64,000 bases of DNA, taken from contig SCVA01000029.1 of assembly GCA_004297005.1 (NCBI GenBank), positions 87,552 to 151,551 on the forward strand, given 5' to 3'. The position numbers and the translations under genes are program-made. Positions within the stretch are counted from its first letter, which is position 1, and each line of letters starts with the position of its first letter. The DNA comes from Nevskiaceae bacterium (GTDB lineage: Bacteria; Pseudomonadota; Gammaproteobacteria; Nevskiales; Nevskiaceae). The notes under the pieces are model-generated. The model was not told the DNA's origin. It made no database searches and worked only from the letters and a program-made list of their open reading frames with translations. This document shows, piece after piece, positions 1 to 8,873 of the stretch.

Positions 1-1
1 G

Positions 2-334
2 ACGAATGCGCTGATGCAACGCCGCCTGGGCGAGTACGGCGGCCGCATCGACGCGATGGAGTTTGCGCCGGAAGCGCCAGAGCAGCCCAGCGACATGCGC
101 AAGCCGGAGCCGGGCATGCTCAGTGATCTAGCGCGACGCCTGGGTATCCAGCTCGAGGGCGTGTGGTTCATCGGCGACAAGGACAGCGACCTGGCGGCGG
201 CGCGGGCCGCTGGTGCGAAACCGGTGCTGGTGCGCACCGGCAAGGGCCGCAAGACCGAGGCCGCCGGCGCGGGCAAGGACGTCGCGGTCTACGACGATCT
301 GGCGGCGGCGGTCAGCGCCCTGCTCGCGTCCTGA
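2..334 (+). CDS. gmhB: D,D-heptose 1,7-bisphosphate phosphatase, C-terminal part
   Basis: The 5' end lies outside the window; only the last 110 or so residues are present. The visible part has the HAD-phosphatase layout of GmhB: an RKPEPGM segment carrying the motif III lysine, then GDKDSDLAAARAAGAK with the acidic motif IV, then the family-typical VLVRTGKG segment. GmhB removes the C7 phosphate of D-glycero-D-manno-heptose 1,7-bisphosphate in the cytoplasm during LPS inner-core heptose synthesis. The catalytic N-terminal DxD and the zinc-binding cysteines cannot be checked here. Another histidinol-phosphatase-like HAD enzyme is possible but less likely. Confidence 0.82.
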   Translation, partial: TNALMQRRLGEYGGRIDAMEFAPEAPEQPSDMRKPEPGMLSDLARRLGIQLEGVWFIGDKDSDLAAARAAGAKPVLVRTGKGRKTEAAGAGKDVAVYDDLAAAVSALLAS

Positions 335-430
335 TCCGCCCAGAAGCGCTGCCATCCCCGGTGCGGACTCCGCGTAGGCGCCCCCCCGGCCAGGCGCTGG
401 GCGGTGCGGGATGCCATTCAAGGCATTCCG

Positions 431-814
431 CTAAACCCCACCCCGCCCACAGACCGCGTAGTCCTCGCGGCGACGTTCGATCTCCACACCCACGGTGCGC
501 GCGGCCGTCACCGCACCCGGCTTGCTCACCGACAGCCGCAGGCTGAGCAGGGGGAATTCCTCGAACAGGCGCCGGGCGGCGGACTCCGCGAAGGTTTCCA
601 GCAACTGGAACTGACGCTCGCGCACCAGCCGCTCGATGGCATCGCAGACGGCCTTGTAGTCGAGCGCGTCGCGGATGTGGTCGCTCGCGGCCGCCTCGCG
701 GGTATCGACCCCGAGGTCGAGGTCGAGGATCAGCGGCCGGCGGATGTGGTGCTCCCAGGCGTGGACGCCGATGTGGGTCTGGATTTCCAACTGGCGGATA
801 AAGACCTTGTCCAT
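431..814 (-). CDS. folB: Dihydroneopterin aldolase
   Basis: This 127-residue protein matches the usual 115-125 residue FolB length. It opens with MDKVFIRQLEIQTHIGVHAWE, the conserved N-terminus of the family, and contains the DALDYKAVCDAI segment and the VSKPGAV motif with the catalytic lysine. FolB converts 7,8-dihydroneopterin to 6-hydroxymethyl-dihydropterin and glycolaldehyde in folate synthesis. It lies 61 bases downstream of tsaD on the same strand, so co-transcription is likely. Most of that spacer is a heptamer repeat array ending just upstream of the start codon, which could affect translation. Confidence 0.93.
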   Translation of the reverse strand: MDKVFIRQLEIQTHIGVHAWEHHIRRPLILDLDLGVDTREAAASDHIRDALDYKAVCDAIERLVRERQFQLLETFAESAARRLFEEFPLLSLRLSVSKPGAVTAARTVGVEIERRREDYAVCGRGGV

Positions 815-821
815 AGCCTCG

Positions 822-870
822 GGATTGCGGATTGCGGATTGCGGATTGCGGATTGCGGATTGCGGATTGC
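822..870. repeat. Tandem heptamer array, 7 x GGATTGC
   Basis: Seven exact copies of GGATTGC lie head to tail between the tsaD stop and the folB start. They fill most of the 61-base spacer and end eight bases from the folB start codon. Related heptad sequences recur near 41.5 and 44.5 kb. Such a perfect short tandem repeat can slip during replication, so copy number may vary between isolates. Confidence 0.95.
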
Positions 871-875
871 GGCGA

Positions 876-1910
876 CTAGAGCACAGGCGGGCTGAGTTCG
901 GTCAGCGGCCAGCGGGCGCGGGTCAGCAGCGGTTCATGAGCAGGGCGGCCGTCGGTACGGCGCGCCCAACCGGCGTAGGCGATCATCGCCGCGTTGTCAG
1001 TGCAGAAGGCCGGGCGCGGAAAGTAGAGTCCCAGGCCACGGCGGTGCGCGAGCTCCTGCAAGCGCGCACGCAAACGGCGATTGGCGCCGACGCCGCCAGC
1101 GATCACCAGACGGCGATGGCCGGTTTCATCCAGGGCGCGTGCGCATTTGATCGCTAGGGTTTCGGTCACCGCTTCCTCGAAGCCGCGCGCCAGATCGGCC
1201 TTGGTCTGGGCGTCGGCGTCCTTGGGCAGGGCAGTGAGCACCGCGGTCTTGAGCCCCGAGAAGCTGAAGTCCAGTCCCGGCCGGTCGGTCATCGGCCGAG
1301 GGAACTTGAACCTGCCGGGGACTCCGCCCTCGGCCAGCCGCGCCAGCTCCGGCCCGCCCGGATAGGGCAGCCCCAGCAGCTTGGCGGTCTTGTCGAAAGC
1401 CTCGCCGATCGCGTCGTCCAGGCTCTCGCCGAGCAGCCGGTAGCGGCCGACACCCTGCACATCAACCAGCAGGGTGTGACCGCCGGAGACCAGCAGGGCG
1501 ACGAAGGGAAAGGCCGGCGGCTCCGGCTCCAGCATCGGCGCCAGCAGATGGCCTTCCATGTGATGCACGGGGATCAGCGGCAGCCCCAGCGCCTCGGCGA
1601 GACCGGCGGCGGCGGCGGCGCCCACCATCAGGGCCCCGATCAGGCCGGGGCCGGCGGTGTAGGCGATACCACCCAGCCCCGCCGGCTTGAGCCCGGCCTC
1701 GGCGAGCGCGGCGCGCGTCAGCGGTAGCACTCGCCGGACATGGTCGCGCGAAGCCAGTTCCGGCACCACTCCGCCATACTCGGCGTGCAGCTTCACCTGC
1801 GAGTGCAGACTGTGCGCCAGCAGGCCACGCGCGCCGTCATAGATGGCGCAGGCGGTTTCGTCGCAGGAGGTTTCCAGCGCCAGGACCGGCGCGGCGGAGA
1901 GGGTGGACAT
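876..1910 (-). CDS. tsaD: tRNA N6-adenosine threonylcarbamoyltransferase
   Basis: TsaD is the catalytic subunit that transfers threonylcarbamoyl to A37 of ANN-decoding tRNAs, working with TsaB and TsaE. The protein starts [17 protein letters not shown], holds the VHHMEGH metal-binding motif (HxxxH) near residue 110, SGGHTLLV, and the [10 protein letters not shown] and [10 protein letters not shown] segments of the ASKHA fold. I chose the ATG at 1910, giving 344 residues; an upstream in-frame ATG at 1934 would add eight poorly conserved residues. It is divergent from rpsU, the conserved arrangement in Gammaproteobacteria, and precedes folB on its own strand. Confidence 0.97.
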   Translation of the reverse strand: MSTLSAAPVLALETSCDETACAIYDGARGLLAHSLHSQVKLHAEYGGVVPELASRDHVRRVLPLTRAALAEAGLKPAGLGGIAYTAGPGLIGALMVGAAAAAGLAEALGLPLIPVHHMEGHLLAPMLEPEPPAFPFVALLVSGGHTLLVDVQGVGRYRLLGESLDDAIGEAFDKTAKLLGLPYPGGPELARLAEGGVPGRFKFPRPMTDRPGLDFSFSGLKTAVLTALPKDADAQTKADLARGFEEAVTETLAIKCARALDETGHRRLVIAGGVGANRRLRARLQELAHRRGLGLYFPRPAFCTDNAAMIAYAGWARRTDGRPAHEPLLTRARWPLTELSPPVL

Positions 1911-1953
1911 GCGCTTATTTTCGCATTTCGGCACCGCCCGGCCGGGGCCTTTT

Positions 1954-1982
1954 TTGCGCCGGACAATTTTTACGCATAGAAT
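1954..1982 (+). promoter_or_regulatory. Candidate sigma-70 promoter for rpsU-yqeY-dnaG-rpoD
   Basis: A -35-like TTGCGC (1954-1959) is followed after 17 bases by TAGAAT (1977-1982), a good -10 match. This is about 60 bases upstream of the rpsU start, where the macromolecular-synthesis operon promoter is expected. The assignment rests on motif and position only. Confidence 0.5.
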
Positions 1983-2043
1983 TTGCGCCCTTTTTGCCAG
2001 CGGGCGTCGTTTTGACGGCCGCCACTACCCGAGAGTGAATTAG

Positions 2044-2259
2044 ATGCCGTCCGTCCGCGTCCGCGATAACGAACCGTTTGAAGTCGCCGTCCGCCGCTTT
2101 AAGCGCACCTGCGAAAAAGCCGGCGTGCTTACCGACGTGCGCAAGAAGGAGTTCTTCGAGAAGCCCTCCATGGAGCGCAAGCGTAAGCGCGCCGCCGCCG
2201 TGAAGCGCCAGGAGAAGAAGGTTTCCCGCGAAACCGCACGCCAGACCCGCCTCTACTAA
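2044..2259 (+). CDS. rpsU: 30S ribosomal protein S21
   Basis: This is a full-length 71-residue S21: [21 protein letters not shown] at the N-terminus and a very basic C-terminal half ([14 protein letters not shown]). S21 sits on the small-subunit platform and supports mRNA selection at initiation. It is the first gene of the rpsU-yqeY-dnaG-rpoD operon, coupling translation, replication priming and transcription initiation. The gene diverges from tsaD and follows a plausible promoter. Confidence 0.98.
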   Translation: MPSVRVRDNEPFEVAVRRFKRTCEKAGVLTDVRKKEFFEKPSMERKRKRAAAVKRQEKKVSRETARQTRLY

Positions 2260-2364
2260 GAGCGGCCTGGCGCTGCCCGGGGCGCGGTGGCGCCCGGGCA
2301 AGGCCGTGATCCAGGGGATCACGGCGATACGAATCCAGCAGTACCTCCCCCAAAGGGGCATCTC

Positions 2365-2811
2365 TTGTCCGACCTCAAGACCCGCGTTCTCGAAGACATC
2401 AAGACCGCCATGAAGGCGGGCGAGAAGGAACGCGTCTCGACCCTGCGCATGCTCTCCTCCGAGATGAAGCAGCGCGAGGTGGTGGACAGCATGGAGCTGA
2501 CCGACGCGGTGGTCACCGCCTGCGTCGAGAAGATGGTCAAGCAGCGTCGCGACGCCGAGAAGCAATACCGCGACGGCGGCCGCCCGGAGCTGGCCGACAA
2601 GGAAGCCGCGGAAATCGCACTGCTGATGGCTTATCTGCCGCAGCAGCTCACTGCCGCCGAGCTCGATACCCTGATCGCCCAGGCGGTTGCCGAAACCGGC
2701 GCCGCCGGCGCCAAGGACATGGGCAAGGTCATGGGCTGGATCAAGCCCAAGGTTGCCGGCCGCACCGACATGGGCGCGCTGTCCGGCCTGATCAAGGCCA
2801 AGCTCGGCTAG
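2365..2811 (+). CDS. yqeY: GatB/YqeY domain protein
   Basis: This 148-residue YqeY-like protein resembles the C-terminal tail domain of the GatB amidotransferase subunit, thought to bind tRNA. Its characteristic parts are the helical N-terminus (LKTRVLEDIKTAMKAGEK, LRMLSSEMKQREV) and the C-terminal GAKDMGKVMGWIKPKVAGR segment. I chose the TTG at 2365 because it follows an AGGGG ribosome-binding sequence, gives the normal family length, and no ATG lies at the conserved N-terminus; the longer frame from 2287 lacks homology there. It sits between rpsU and dnaG, as in many Gammaproteobacteria. The precise function is not settled. Confidence 0.9.
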   Translation: MSDLKTRVLEDIKTAMKAGEKERVSTLRMLSSEMKQREVVDSMELTDAVVTACVEKMVKQRRDAEKQYRDGGRPELADKEAAEIALLMAYLPQQLTAAELDTLIAQAVAETGAAGAKDMGKVMGWIKPKVAGRTDMGALSGLIKAKLG

Positions 2812-2878
2812 GACGCGTCGCGGGTTTTGACGGCCGTCGGCATGGACGGCGACCGCTGGTCAGGATGACACTGCCCCC

Positions 2879-4624
2879 ATGACCGGCCGCATCCCCGACT
2901 CCTTCATCCAGGACCTGCTCGCGCGCAGCGACATCGTCGAGATCATCGGCACGCGGGTGGAGCTCAAGCGCGCCGGCAAGGAGCTCAAGGGCCTGTCGCC
3001 TTTCACCCACGAAAAGTCGCCTTCGTTCTTCGTCTCGCCGACGAAGCAGATGTTCTTCGACTTCTCCTCCGGCAAGAACGGCAATGCCATCGGCTTCCTG
3101 ATGGAGTACGACCGCCTTTCCTTCGTCGAAGCCGTGGAAGAACTGGCCGGGCGTCTGGGCCTGGAGATTCCGCGCGAAGGTGGCTTCTCGCAACGCCTGG
3201 TGCTGGACGGCCCGCTCGACGCCCTGGCAGCCGCCGAGCGCTACTGGCGCGACCAGCTCAAGCACGCCCCGGCGGCGGTCGCCTACCTCAAGAAGCGCGG
3301 CGTCAACGGCGAGACCGCCAAGACCTTCGGCCTGGGCTATGCGCCGGAATCCTGGGATGCCCTGACCAAGCTCTTCCCCGACCCCAAGCACGCGCTGGAA
3401 GCCGGCCTGCTGATCGAGCGCGAGGGCCGCGAGGGCGCCTATGACCGCTTCCGCAACCGCATCATGTTCCCGATCCGCGATACCCGCGGGCGGGTCATCG
3501 GCTTCGGCGGCCGCACGCTGGGCAACGACCCGGCCAAGTACCTCAACTCACCCGAGACGCCCTTGTTCCACAAGGGCCGCAACCTCTACGGGCTCTACGA
3601 GGCCAAGCAGGCGGCGAAGAGCGCCCTGCCCTACCTGATCGTGGTCGAGGGCTACATGGACGTGGTGATGCTGGCCCAGCACGGCGTGCGCGAGGCGGTC
3701 GCCACCCTGGGCACCGCCACCACCGCCGAACACCTGCACCTGCTGTTCAAACAGACCAACAAGGTGGTGTTCAGCTTCGACGGCGACCGCGCCGGCCGCT
3801 CCGCCGCCTGGCGCGCACTGGAGCAGGCGCTGCCGGAGGTCTACGGCGTGCGCGAGTGCCGCTTCCTGTTCCTGCCCGAAGGCCATGACCCCGACAGCCT
3901 GGTGCAGGAGATCGGCGCCGAGGCCTTCCGCGCCCTGGTCGATGGCGCCCTGCCGCTGACCGCCTTCCTGCTTTCCGAACTGGAGAAGCAGGTCGACCTG
4001 AACAGCCTCGAAGGCCGGGCCAAGCTGGCGGCGCTGGCGCAGCCGCACTTGGCCAAGCTCAAGGAAGGCCCACTGCGCAGCCTGCTAGGCGAGGAACTCG
4101 CGCGCCGCACCCGGCTGTCCGCCGCGCAGATCGAGCGGCTGGCGGCGCCAGCGACGCACGCCGCCACCGAACCAGCGCCGGCCAACCGGCCAACCGGCGG
4201 CCGCAGCGATCCGGCGGCCCGCCTGCCGCGACGCGCCCTGCGGATTCTGCTGGAGGCTCCGGCACTAGCCAGCCAGGCCCAACACCTGGAGCAACTGGCG
4301 GCCAGCCCGGCGCCGGGTGCAGTCGCACTCGCCGAGGCCATTGAATTCTTCCAGGAGCACCCCGACTACAAGGCCAGCCAGTTGCTGCAGAGCTGGCAGG
4401 GCACTCCCAAGGGAATGGCGCTGGCCAGATTGGCCGCCGAACCTCTCGACATCGACGGTGCCGCCCTGGGCAATGAATTTCGTGAGTCCCTGCGCCGGCT
4501 GCGCGAACGGGCAGTACGGGCCGAGATGGAAAAGCTGGTTGGCCACGGCCGTTCGCTGAGCCTGGCCGAGCAGCAGGAGCTGATTGGACTGCAACACCAA
4601 CTATCCGAGCTGAAAACGGTCTAA
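2879..4624 (+). CDS. dnaG: DNA primase lacking the usual zinc ligands
   Basis: DnaG makes RNA primers at the fork with DnaB. The order is an N-terminal CHC2-type domain (1-100), an RNA-polymerase core with TOPRIM (VEGYMDVVMLAQHG, then FSFDGDRAGRSAA with the metal-binding acidic residues), and a C-terminal helicase-binding region. The N-terminal domain aligns without gaps to E. coli DnaG, but the four zinc ligands Cys40, His43, Cys61 and Cys64 are Ser40, Thr43, Asp61 and Ser64 here. The TOPRIM acidic residues remain, so the protein is probably active. Length (581) is normal. The gene is third in the macromolecular-synthesis operon, with a weak ribosome-binding site. Confidence 0.96.
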   Translation: MTGRIPDSFIQDLLARSDIVEIIGTRVELKRAGKELKGLSPFTHEKSPSFFVSPTKQMFFDFSSGKNGNAIGFLMEYDRLSFVEAVEELAGRLGLEIPREGGFSQRLVLDGPLDALAAAERYWRDQLKHAPAAVAYLKKRGVNGETAKTFGLGYAPESWDALTKLFPDPKHALEAGLLIEREGREGAYDRFRNRIMFPIRDTRGRVIGFGGRTLGNDPAKYLNSPETPLFHKGRNLYGLYEAKQAAKSALPYLIVVEGYMDVVMLAQHGVREAVATLGTATTAEHLHLLFKQTNKVVFSFDGDRAGRSAAWRALEQALPEVYGVRECRFLFLPEGHDPDSLVQEIGAEAFRALVDGALPLTAFLLSELEKQVDLNSLEGRAKLAALAQPHLAKLKEGPLRSLLGEELARRTRLSAAQIERLAAPATHAATEPAPANRPTGGRSDPAARLPRRALRILLEAPALASQAQHLEQLAASPAPGAVALAEAIEFFQEHPDYKASQLLQSWQGTPKGMALARLAAEPLDIDGAALGNEFRESLRRLRERAVRAEMEKLVGHGRSLSLAEQQELIGLQHQLSELKTV

Positions 4625-4709
4625 ATTGGCCGGACAATGACCAGTTCGGGTAAACTTATAGGTTCCCAGCCGGCTTCTGACGCCGGCGGCATTAGAAGGT
4701 TGTGAATTC

Positions 4710-6551
4710 ATGAGCAAAGCCGCTGACCAGCAAAGCCAGATCAAGAAACTGATCGCCTTCGGCAAGGAGAAGGGTTACCTGACCTACGCCGAGGTTTCGG
4801 ACCACCTGGTCGAGCTGACCGACGCCGAGCAGATCGACGACGTCATCGTGATGATCCAGGGCATGGGCATCCCGGTGCACGACGAGGCGCCGGACGCCGA
4901 GGCGCGGCTGTTCACCGAACCGACCGTGGTCGCCGCCGAGGACGATGAGGAGGCCGCCGAAGAAGCCGCCGCCACCCTCGCCGCTCTCGACGACCAGTTC
5001 GGCCGCACCACCGACCCGGTGCGCATGTACATGCGCGAGATGGGCGCGGTGGAACTGCTCGACCGCGAGGGCGAAATCCGCATCGCCAAGCGCATCGAGG
5101 AAGGCCTCAACGAAGCCATGTACGCCATGGCGCAGTACCCGGAAACCGTCGCCATCCTGCTCGAAGCCTATGACCAGGCCAAGGAAGGCAAGCGCCGCCT
5201 GGCCGAGGTGGTGGTCGGCTTCTTCGACCCCAACGCCGAGCCGGCCCCGGCGGAAGCACCGCTGCCGGTGGAGGCCATCGCCGAAGAACCCGCCGACGAG
5301 GAAGCGGATAGCGATGAAGAAGAGACCGTCGATACCGGCCCCGATCCGGTGCTCTGCGCCGAGAAGTTCGGCGAGTTGCAGGGCCTGTTCGACAAGGCCT
5401 GGTCGGCGCTGGAAAAGCACGGCTCCGGCGACAAGAAGACCGAAAAGGCGCGCTCGGCGCTGGCCGACCTGCTGATGACCTTCCGGCTGTCGCCGAAGAT
5501 CGTCGACGAGATCACCAACAACCTGCGCGACAAGATCGACCAGATTCGCGGCATCGAGCGCGGCATCATGCGCACCTGCGTGGTCGAGGCGGGCATGGAC
5601 AAGTCGGAGTTCCTGCAGCGCTACCGCGATGCCGGCCCGACCGACATCGACTGGATCGACAAGGCGATCAAGGCCAAGCGCAAGTACTCCGCGACGCTCA
5701 ACGGCAAGCGCGCCGACATCGTCAAGATGCAGGAAGCCCTGCACCAGATGGAAGGCGACAACCTCATCACCGTCGATGAGATCAAGGACATCTACCGGCG
5801 CATGACCGTTGGCGAGGCCAAGGCCCGCCGCGCCAAGAAGGAGATGGTCGAGGCCAACCTGCGCTTGGTGATCTCCATCGCCAAGAAGTACACCAACCGC
5901 GGCCTGCAGTTCCTCGACCTGATCCAGGAAGGCAACATCGGCCTGATGAAGGCGGTCGACAAGTTCGAGTACCGCCGCGGCTACAAGTTCTCGACCTACG
6001 CCACCTGGTGGATCCGCCAGGCCATCACCCGCTCGATCGCCGACCAGGCGCGCACCATCCGTATTCCGGTGCACATGATCGAGACCATCAACAAGCTCAA
6101 CCGCATCTCGCGGCAGATGATCCAGGAGATGGGCCGCGAGCCCACGCCGGAAGAGCTGGCGAAGAAGATGGAGATGCCGGAGGACAAGATCCGCAAGGTG
6201 ATGAAGATCGCCAAGGAACCGATCTCGATGGAAACCCCGATCGGCGACGACGAGGATTCGCACCTGGGCGACTTCATCCCCGACGATCAGGCGGTGTCGC
6301 CGCTGGAGACCGCGACCTCGCAGTCGCTGGCCGAAGCCACCCACCAGATCCTCGCCAGCCTGACGCCGCGCGAGGCCAAGGTGCTGCGCATGCGCTTCGG
6401 CATCGACATGACCACCGACCATACGCTGGAAGAAGTCGGCAAGCAGTTCGATGTCACCCGCGAGCGCATCCGCCAGATCGAAGCCAAGGCGCTGCGCAAG
6501 CTGCGTCACCCGAGCCGCGCCAACTACTTGCGCAGCTTCCTGGACGAATAA
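4710..6551 (+). CDS. rpoD: RNA polymerase primary sigma factor (sigma-70)
   Basis: At 613 residues this equals the E. coli sigma-70 length. Region 1.1 is at the N-terminus ([21 protein letters not shown]) and region 1.2 contains [11 protein letters not shown]. An acidic non-conserved insert follows at about 160-215. Region 2 has [17 protein letters not shown] and the promoter-melting stretch [15 protein letters not shown]; region 4 ends with the helix-turn-helix [18 protein letters not shown]. It directs core polymerase to housekeeping promoters. An AGAAGG ribosome-binding site precedes the start, and a strong terminator lies 30 bases after the stop, closing the operon. Confidence 0.99.
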   Translation: MSKAADQQSQIKKLIAFGKEKGYLTYAEVSDHLVELTDAEQIDDVIVMIQGMGIPVHDEAPDAEARLFTEPTVVAAEDDEEAAEEAAATLAALDDQFGRTTDPVRMYMREMGAVELLDREGEIRIAKRIEEGLNEAMYAMAQYPETVAILLEAYDQAKEGKRRLAEVVVGFFDPNAEPAPAEAPLPVEAIAEEPADEEADSDEEETVDTGPDPVLCAEKFGELQGLFDKAWSALEKHGSGDKKTEKARSALADLLMTFRLSPKIVDEITNNLRDKIDQIRGIERGIMRTCVVEAGMDKSEFLQRYRDAGPTDIDWIDKAIKAKRKYSATLNGKRADIVKMQEALHQMEGDNLITVDEIKDIYRRMTVGEAKARRAKKEMVEANLRLVISIAKKYTNRGLQFLDLIQEGNIGLMKAVDKFEYRRGYKFSTYATWWIRQAITRSIADQARTIRIPVHMIETINKLNRISRQMIQEMGREPTPEELAKKMEMPEDKIRKVMKIAKEPISMETPIGDDEDSHLGDFIPDDQAVSPLETATSQSLAEATHQILASLTPREAKVLRMRFGIDMTTDHTLEEVGKQFDVTRERIRQIEAKALRKLRHPSRANYLRSFLDE

Positions 6552-6580
6552 GTCGGGCCTTTAGCGGCCACCCAACCGCC

Positions 6581-6615
6581 CAACAAAAAGCCCCGCGATG
6601 CGGGGCTTTTTGTTG
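6581..6615. terminator. Bidirectional intrinsic terminator between rpoD and the 6.6 kb barrel gene
   Basis: A perfect 16-base inverted repeat around a 3-base loop contains the core AAAAAGCCCCGC / GCGGGGCTTTTT. T-tracts on both strands let it end rpoD and the convergent gene at 6630-7223. Confidence 0.92.
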
Positions 6616-6629
6616 GCTGCGAAGGCGAC

Positions 6630-7223
6630 TCAGAAGTTCAGTCGCGCACCCACCAGATAGGCGTTGGTGCTGTCGCCGAACTCGTAGCCACCGCTGACAC
6701 CAAAGCTGGGCGTGAAGTTGAACACCGCGCCCACCAGGCCAGTGGTCTCGCTTTCATCGAACACTTTGGTGTAGCGCATGCCGCCGTTCACCTCTAGCGC
6801 CGGGGTCAGCAGCGCGCGGGCGCCGCCTTCGACGAAGTAGCCGGTGTCGTCCTCGTCGCTGAACAGCGAGGAGGACGGCCCCTTCGGTGAAATCTGCGCG
6901 ATGCTGGCGCCACCGCCAACCGTCAAATCCAGACGTTCGGCGACCGGGAAGCGGACGCCGATACCGATGTTGGCCTGATCGGTTTCGGCATAAGAGCCGG
7001 CAACCTTGTCGGTGCTGTAATGGCGGTAGTCACCATACAGATACACCTGCTCGGCGAGCTTGCCGGAGGCCTTGCCGTAATAGCCGTCGGCATCGCGATC
7101 ATTCTCATCGCCATCCCGCTGGGTAGCCTTCGAGTAACCGCCTTCCAGATAGTTGTACGACAGGCCGTCGGCGAACACCGCCAGGGGCGCCGCCAGCAGG
7201 CCAACTGCAAGTAACTTCTTCAT
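6630..7223 (-). CDS. Small outer-membrane beta-barrel protein (Ax21-like)
   Basis: The 197-residue precursor has a clear signal peptide (MKKLLAVGLLAAPLAVFADG, cleavage after Ala18) and ends in phenylalanine, as outer-membrane barrels do. Alternating hydrophobic strands with YNYLEGGYSKA near the start and a closing YLVGARLNF suggest an eight-stranded barrel. It resembles the Ax21/OmpA-like barrels annotated in Xanthomonadales; the substrate or role is unknown. The acidic loop DGDENDRDADG at 37-47 could bind cations. It is convergent with rpoD and monocistronic. Confidence 0.7.
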   Translation of the reverse strand: MKKLLAVGLLAAPLAVFADGLSYNYLEGGYSKATQRDGDENDRDADGYYGKASGKLAEQVYLYGDYRHYSTDKVAGSYAETDQANIGIGVRFPVAERLDLTVGGGASIAQISPKGPSSSLFSDEDDTGYFVEGGARALLTPALEVNGGMRYTKVFDESETTGLVGAVFNFTPSFGVSGGYEFGDSTNAYLVGARLNF

Positions 7224-7334
7224 TGTTTATCTCCGTGATGCCAGGGGTATCGCGTCGCCACCACGCCACTTGCGCGGCGAGGTCGTCTGCTAACGTGACT
7301 GGCTATAGAAATAGTCGCGTCAAATGAGCCCCGG

Positions 7335-8117
7335 ATGAATGCCACCCTGCGCAAGCTGATCTGCGTCGCCCTGCTGCCAGTCACCACCGCCGCTTGGGCG
7401 GCGGAGGCACGCTGGTGGGCTCAATTTGGCGCCTGGGACTACGTCGCTAGCGGCAGCGTCACTGATCAGACGCGCCTAGACCTGCAGGGCGATCTTGGCC
7501 TGCGTAGCCAGGATCGTGGCGACTATCAGCTCGGCTATCAGCCCGGCAACCGGAGCCGACGCTGGCTGCCGCGCCTGGAGCTGGGCTATGTCCATCTCGC
7601 CGCCCAAGGTCGTCAGGAGCTGTCGGGCCTGGAACTGCCCGGCCCTGGCCTGCCCCCCCTGTTCGGTGGACTGCCACTGCTCAACGGCAATACCGCGGAG
7701 ACTTCGGCAGACCTCGACGATCTCGAGATGCGGGCACAGTGGCCATGGCAGTTGGGCAGCCTGCTGCTGGGCACCGGGCTAAACCTCAGTCGGCTCGACG
7801 GCCTGATCGTGGTTGCAGACGCCGATACCGGCGCGTCCAATCGCCAGCGCGTCGATGAGGTTTTTCCCAGCCTGAGCCTGGGCGCCGACTGGCAGCCCTG
7901 GGATTGGCTCCAGCTGAGCCTGCGAGGCGATTACGTGCAGTACCAGGGCGACCGCGCTCAGGGCCTGGAGGCCAGCGCCCTCTGGAGGATTTACGGCCCG
8001 ATCAGCCTGGAAGCCGGCTGGCGGCAACGCGCCTACAAGATCGAGAGTGACGACTACTTGGTCGACGCGCGCCTCTCGGGAGCCCGCATCGGGCTCCGCT
8101 TCGAGCTGAGCCGCTAG
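7335..8117 (+). CDS. Outer-membrane beta-barrel protein, TIGR04219-like
   Basis: The precursor is 260 residues with a signal peptide ending TTAAWAAEA near residue 24. The body is rich in alternating polar and hydrophobic strands with many Trp and Tyr residues, for example RWLPRLELGYVHL and WLQLSLRGDYVQY, and the overall layout resembles TIGR04219-type outer-membrane proteins. I infer a beta-barrel of roughly ten strands. The last residues (LRFELSR) do not end in an aromatic, unlike many barrels. It diverges from the barrel gene at 6630-7223 and ends just before a terminator. Function unknown. Confidence 0.6.
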   Translation: MNATLRKLICVALLPVTTAAWAAEARWWAQFGAWDYVASGSVTDQTRLDLQGDLGLRSQDRGDYQLGYQPGNRSRRWLPRLELGYVHLAAQGRQELSGLELPGPGLPPLFGGLPLLNGNTAETSADLDDLEMRAQWPWQLGSLLLGTGLNLSRLDGLIVVADADTGASNRQRVDEVFPSLSLGADWQPWDWLQLSLRGDYVQYQGDRAQGLEASALWRIYGPISLEAGWRQRAYKIESDDYLVDARLSGARIGLRFELSR

Positions 8118-8135
8118 AACTCTGGCCCCAGAAAC

Positions 8136-8165
8136 ACCAAGGGGCGCCCTGGGGCGCCCCTTGGT
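8136..8165. terminator. Terminator-like hairpin between convergent genes
   Basis: ACCAAGGGGCGCCC pairs perfectly with GGGCGCCCCTTGGT with almost no loop, between the convergent barrel gene and the cytochrome gene. There is no T-tract, so termination efficiency is uncertain. Confidence 0.55.
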
Positions 8166-8181
8166 TAGCGAACAACGAGAG

Positions 8182-8526
8182 TTACTTGCTCAACTCACCG
8201 TGCACGCTGGGGGTGTACAGCGGACCCGTCTGCTGACCGAACCACTGCGCGAGCTGCTTGATGTCGGCGTCGCTGAGGTTGGCCGCCTGGGCGCCCATGA
8301 TCGCGTTCTTGCGGGCGCCGGCACGGTAGTCCTTGAGCGCATGTTCGATGTAGTTGGCGTACTGACCGGCAATGATCGGATACATGCCGGTGGCGCTGAC
8401 TCCGGTCTCGCCGTGGCAGGCGGCGCAGGCAGCGGCCTTTTCCGGCTTCTCAACCGGAGCGGCCTGGGCAGCCGTGGCGCAGACAAGGGCGAGGACCGCA
8501 AACGCGGTGCGGGAGAACTGGGTCAT
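8182..8526 (-). CDS. Monohaem cytochrome c, second of a pair
   Basis: A secreted c-type cytochrome of about 114 residues: signal peptide FAVLALVCATAAQA, one haem-binding CAACHG, and a distal methionine in NAIMGAQAANLSDADI. This is the c4/c553-like class that carries electrons in the periplasm. I chose the ATG at 8526 because it leaves a compact signal peptide and has an AGG at suitable spacing; ATG at 8535 and TTG at 8550 are alternatives. It follows another cytochrome gene by about 20 bases, so both probably form one operon. The redox partner is not encoded nearby. Confidence 0.88.
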   Translation of the reverse strand: MTQFSRTAFAVLALVCATAAQAAPVEKPEKAAACAACHGETGVSATGMYPIIAGQYANYIEHALKDYRAGARKNAIMGAQAANLSDADIKQLAQWFGQQTGPLYTPSVHGELSK

Positions 8527-8546
8527 GGCATTCATCCTGGACGGCC

Positions 8547-8873
8547 TCAAGGGTGGGCCGGAGCCTTGGCGAGATAGGCAGCGATATCTTCGATGTCCTG
8601 ATCACTCATCGAAGTCGCCTGCGCGCGCATGGTCGGGTGCGGGCGATTGCCGGCACGGTATTCCTTCAGCGCCGCGACAATGTACTCCGGGTGCTGTCCA
8701 CCGAGCTTGGGCACGCGATAGGTCGGATAGGCATTGTTGTAATTGGGAATGCCGTGGCAACCCATGCAGGTATTGCCCTTCTCCCGGCCGGCTTCGGGGT
8801 TACCGGCGGCGTGAACGGCGGGCAGCGCAAAAACAGCCACCATAGCGAGGACGGCGCGGTGCGCGGTCTTCAT
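8547..8873 (-). CDS. Monohaem cytochrome c, first of a pair
   Basis: A 108-residue precursor with a signal peptide (cleavage near AVHAAG) and one CMGCHG haem site. The sixth ligand is probably Met in PTMRAQATSMSDQDI. The segment PKLGGQHPEYIVAALKEYRAGNR is typical of c553/c4-type domains, and the next gene carries the same IVAALKEYRAG-like block, so the two look like an ancient duplication of the halves of a dihaem c4. It is periplasmic and likely feeds a terminal oxidase. Confidence 0.9.
   Translation of the reverse strand: MKTAHRAVLAMVAVFALPAVHAAGNPEAGREKGNTCMGCHGIPNYNNAYPTYRVPKLGGQHPEYIVAALKEYRAGNRPHPTMRAQATSMSDQDIEDIAAYLAKAPAHP

Noticed and set aside
822..870. CRISPR-like repeat array
   Set aside because: The units are seven bases with no spacers.
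4692..6509. 605-codon open frame antisense to rpoD
   Set aside because: It is a GC-rich shadow of rpoD with a repetitive His/Leu/Val/Gly-biased product and no recognisable domain.
8527..8550. TTG start at 8550 for the second cytochrome, overlapping the first gene's stop
   Set aside because: It would give a long, charged leader before the signal peptide; the ATG at 8526 fits better, though not proven.
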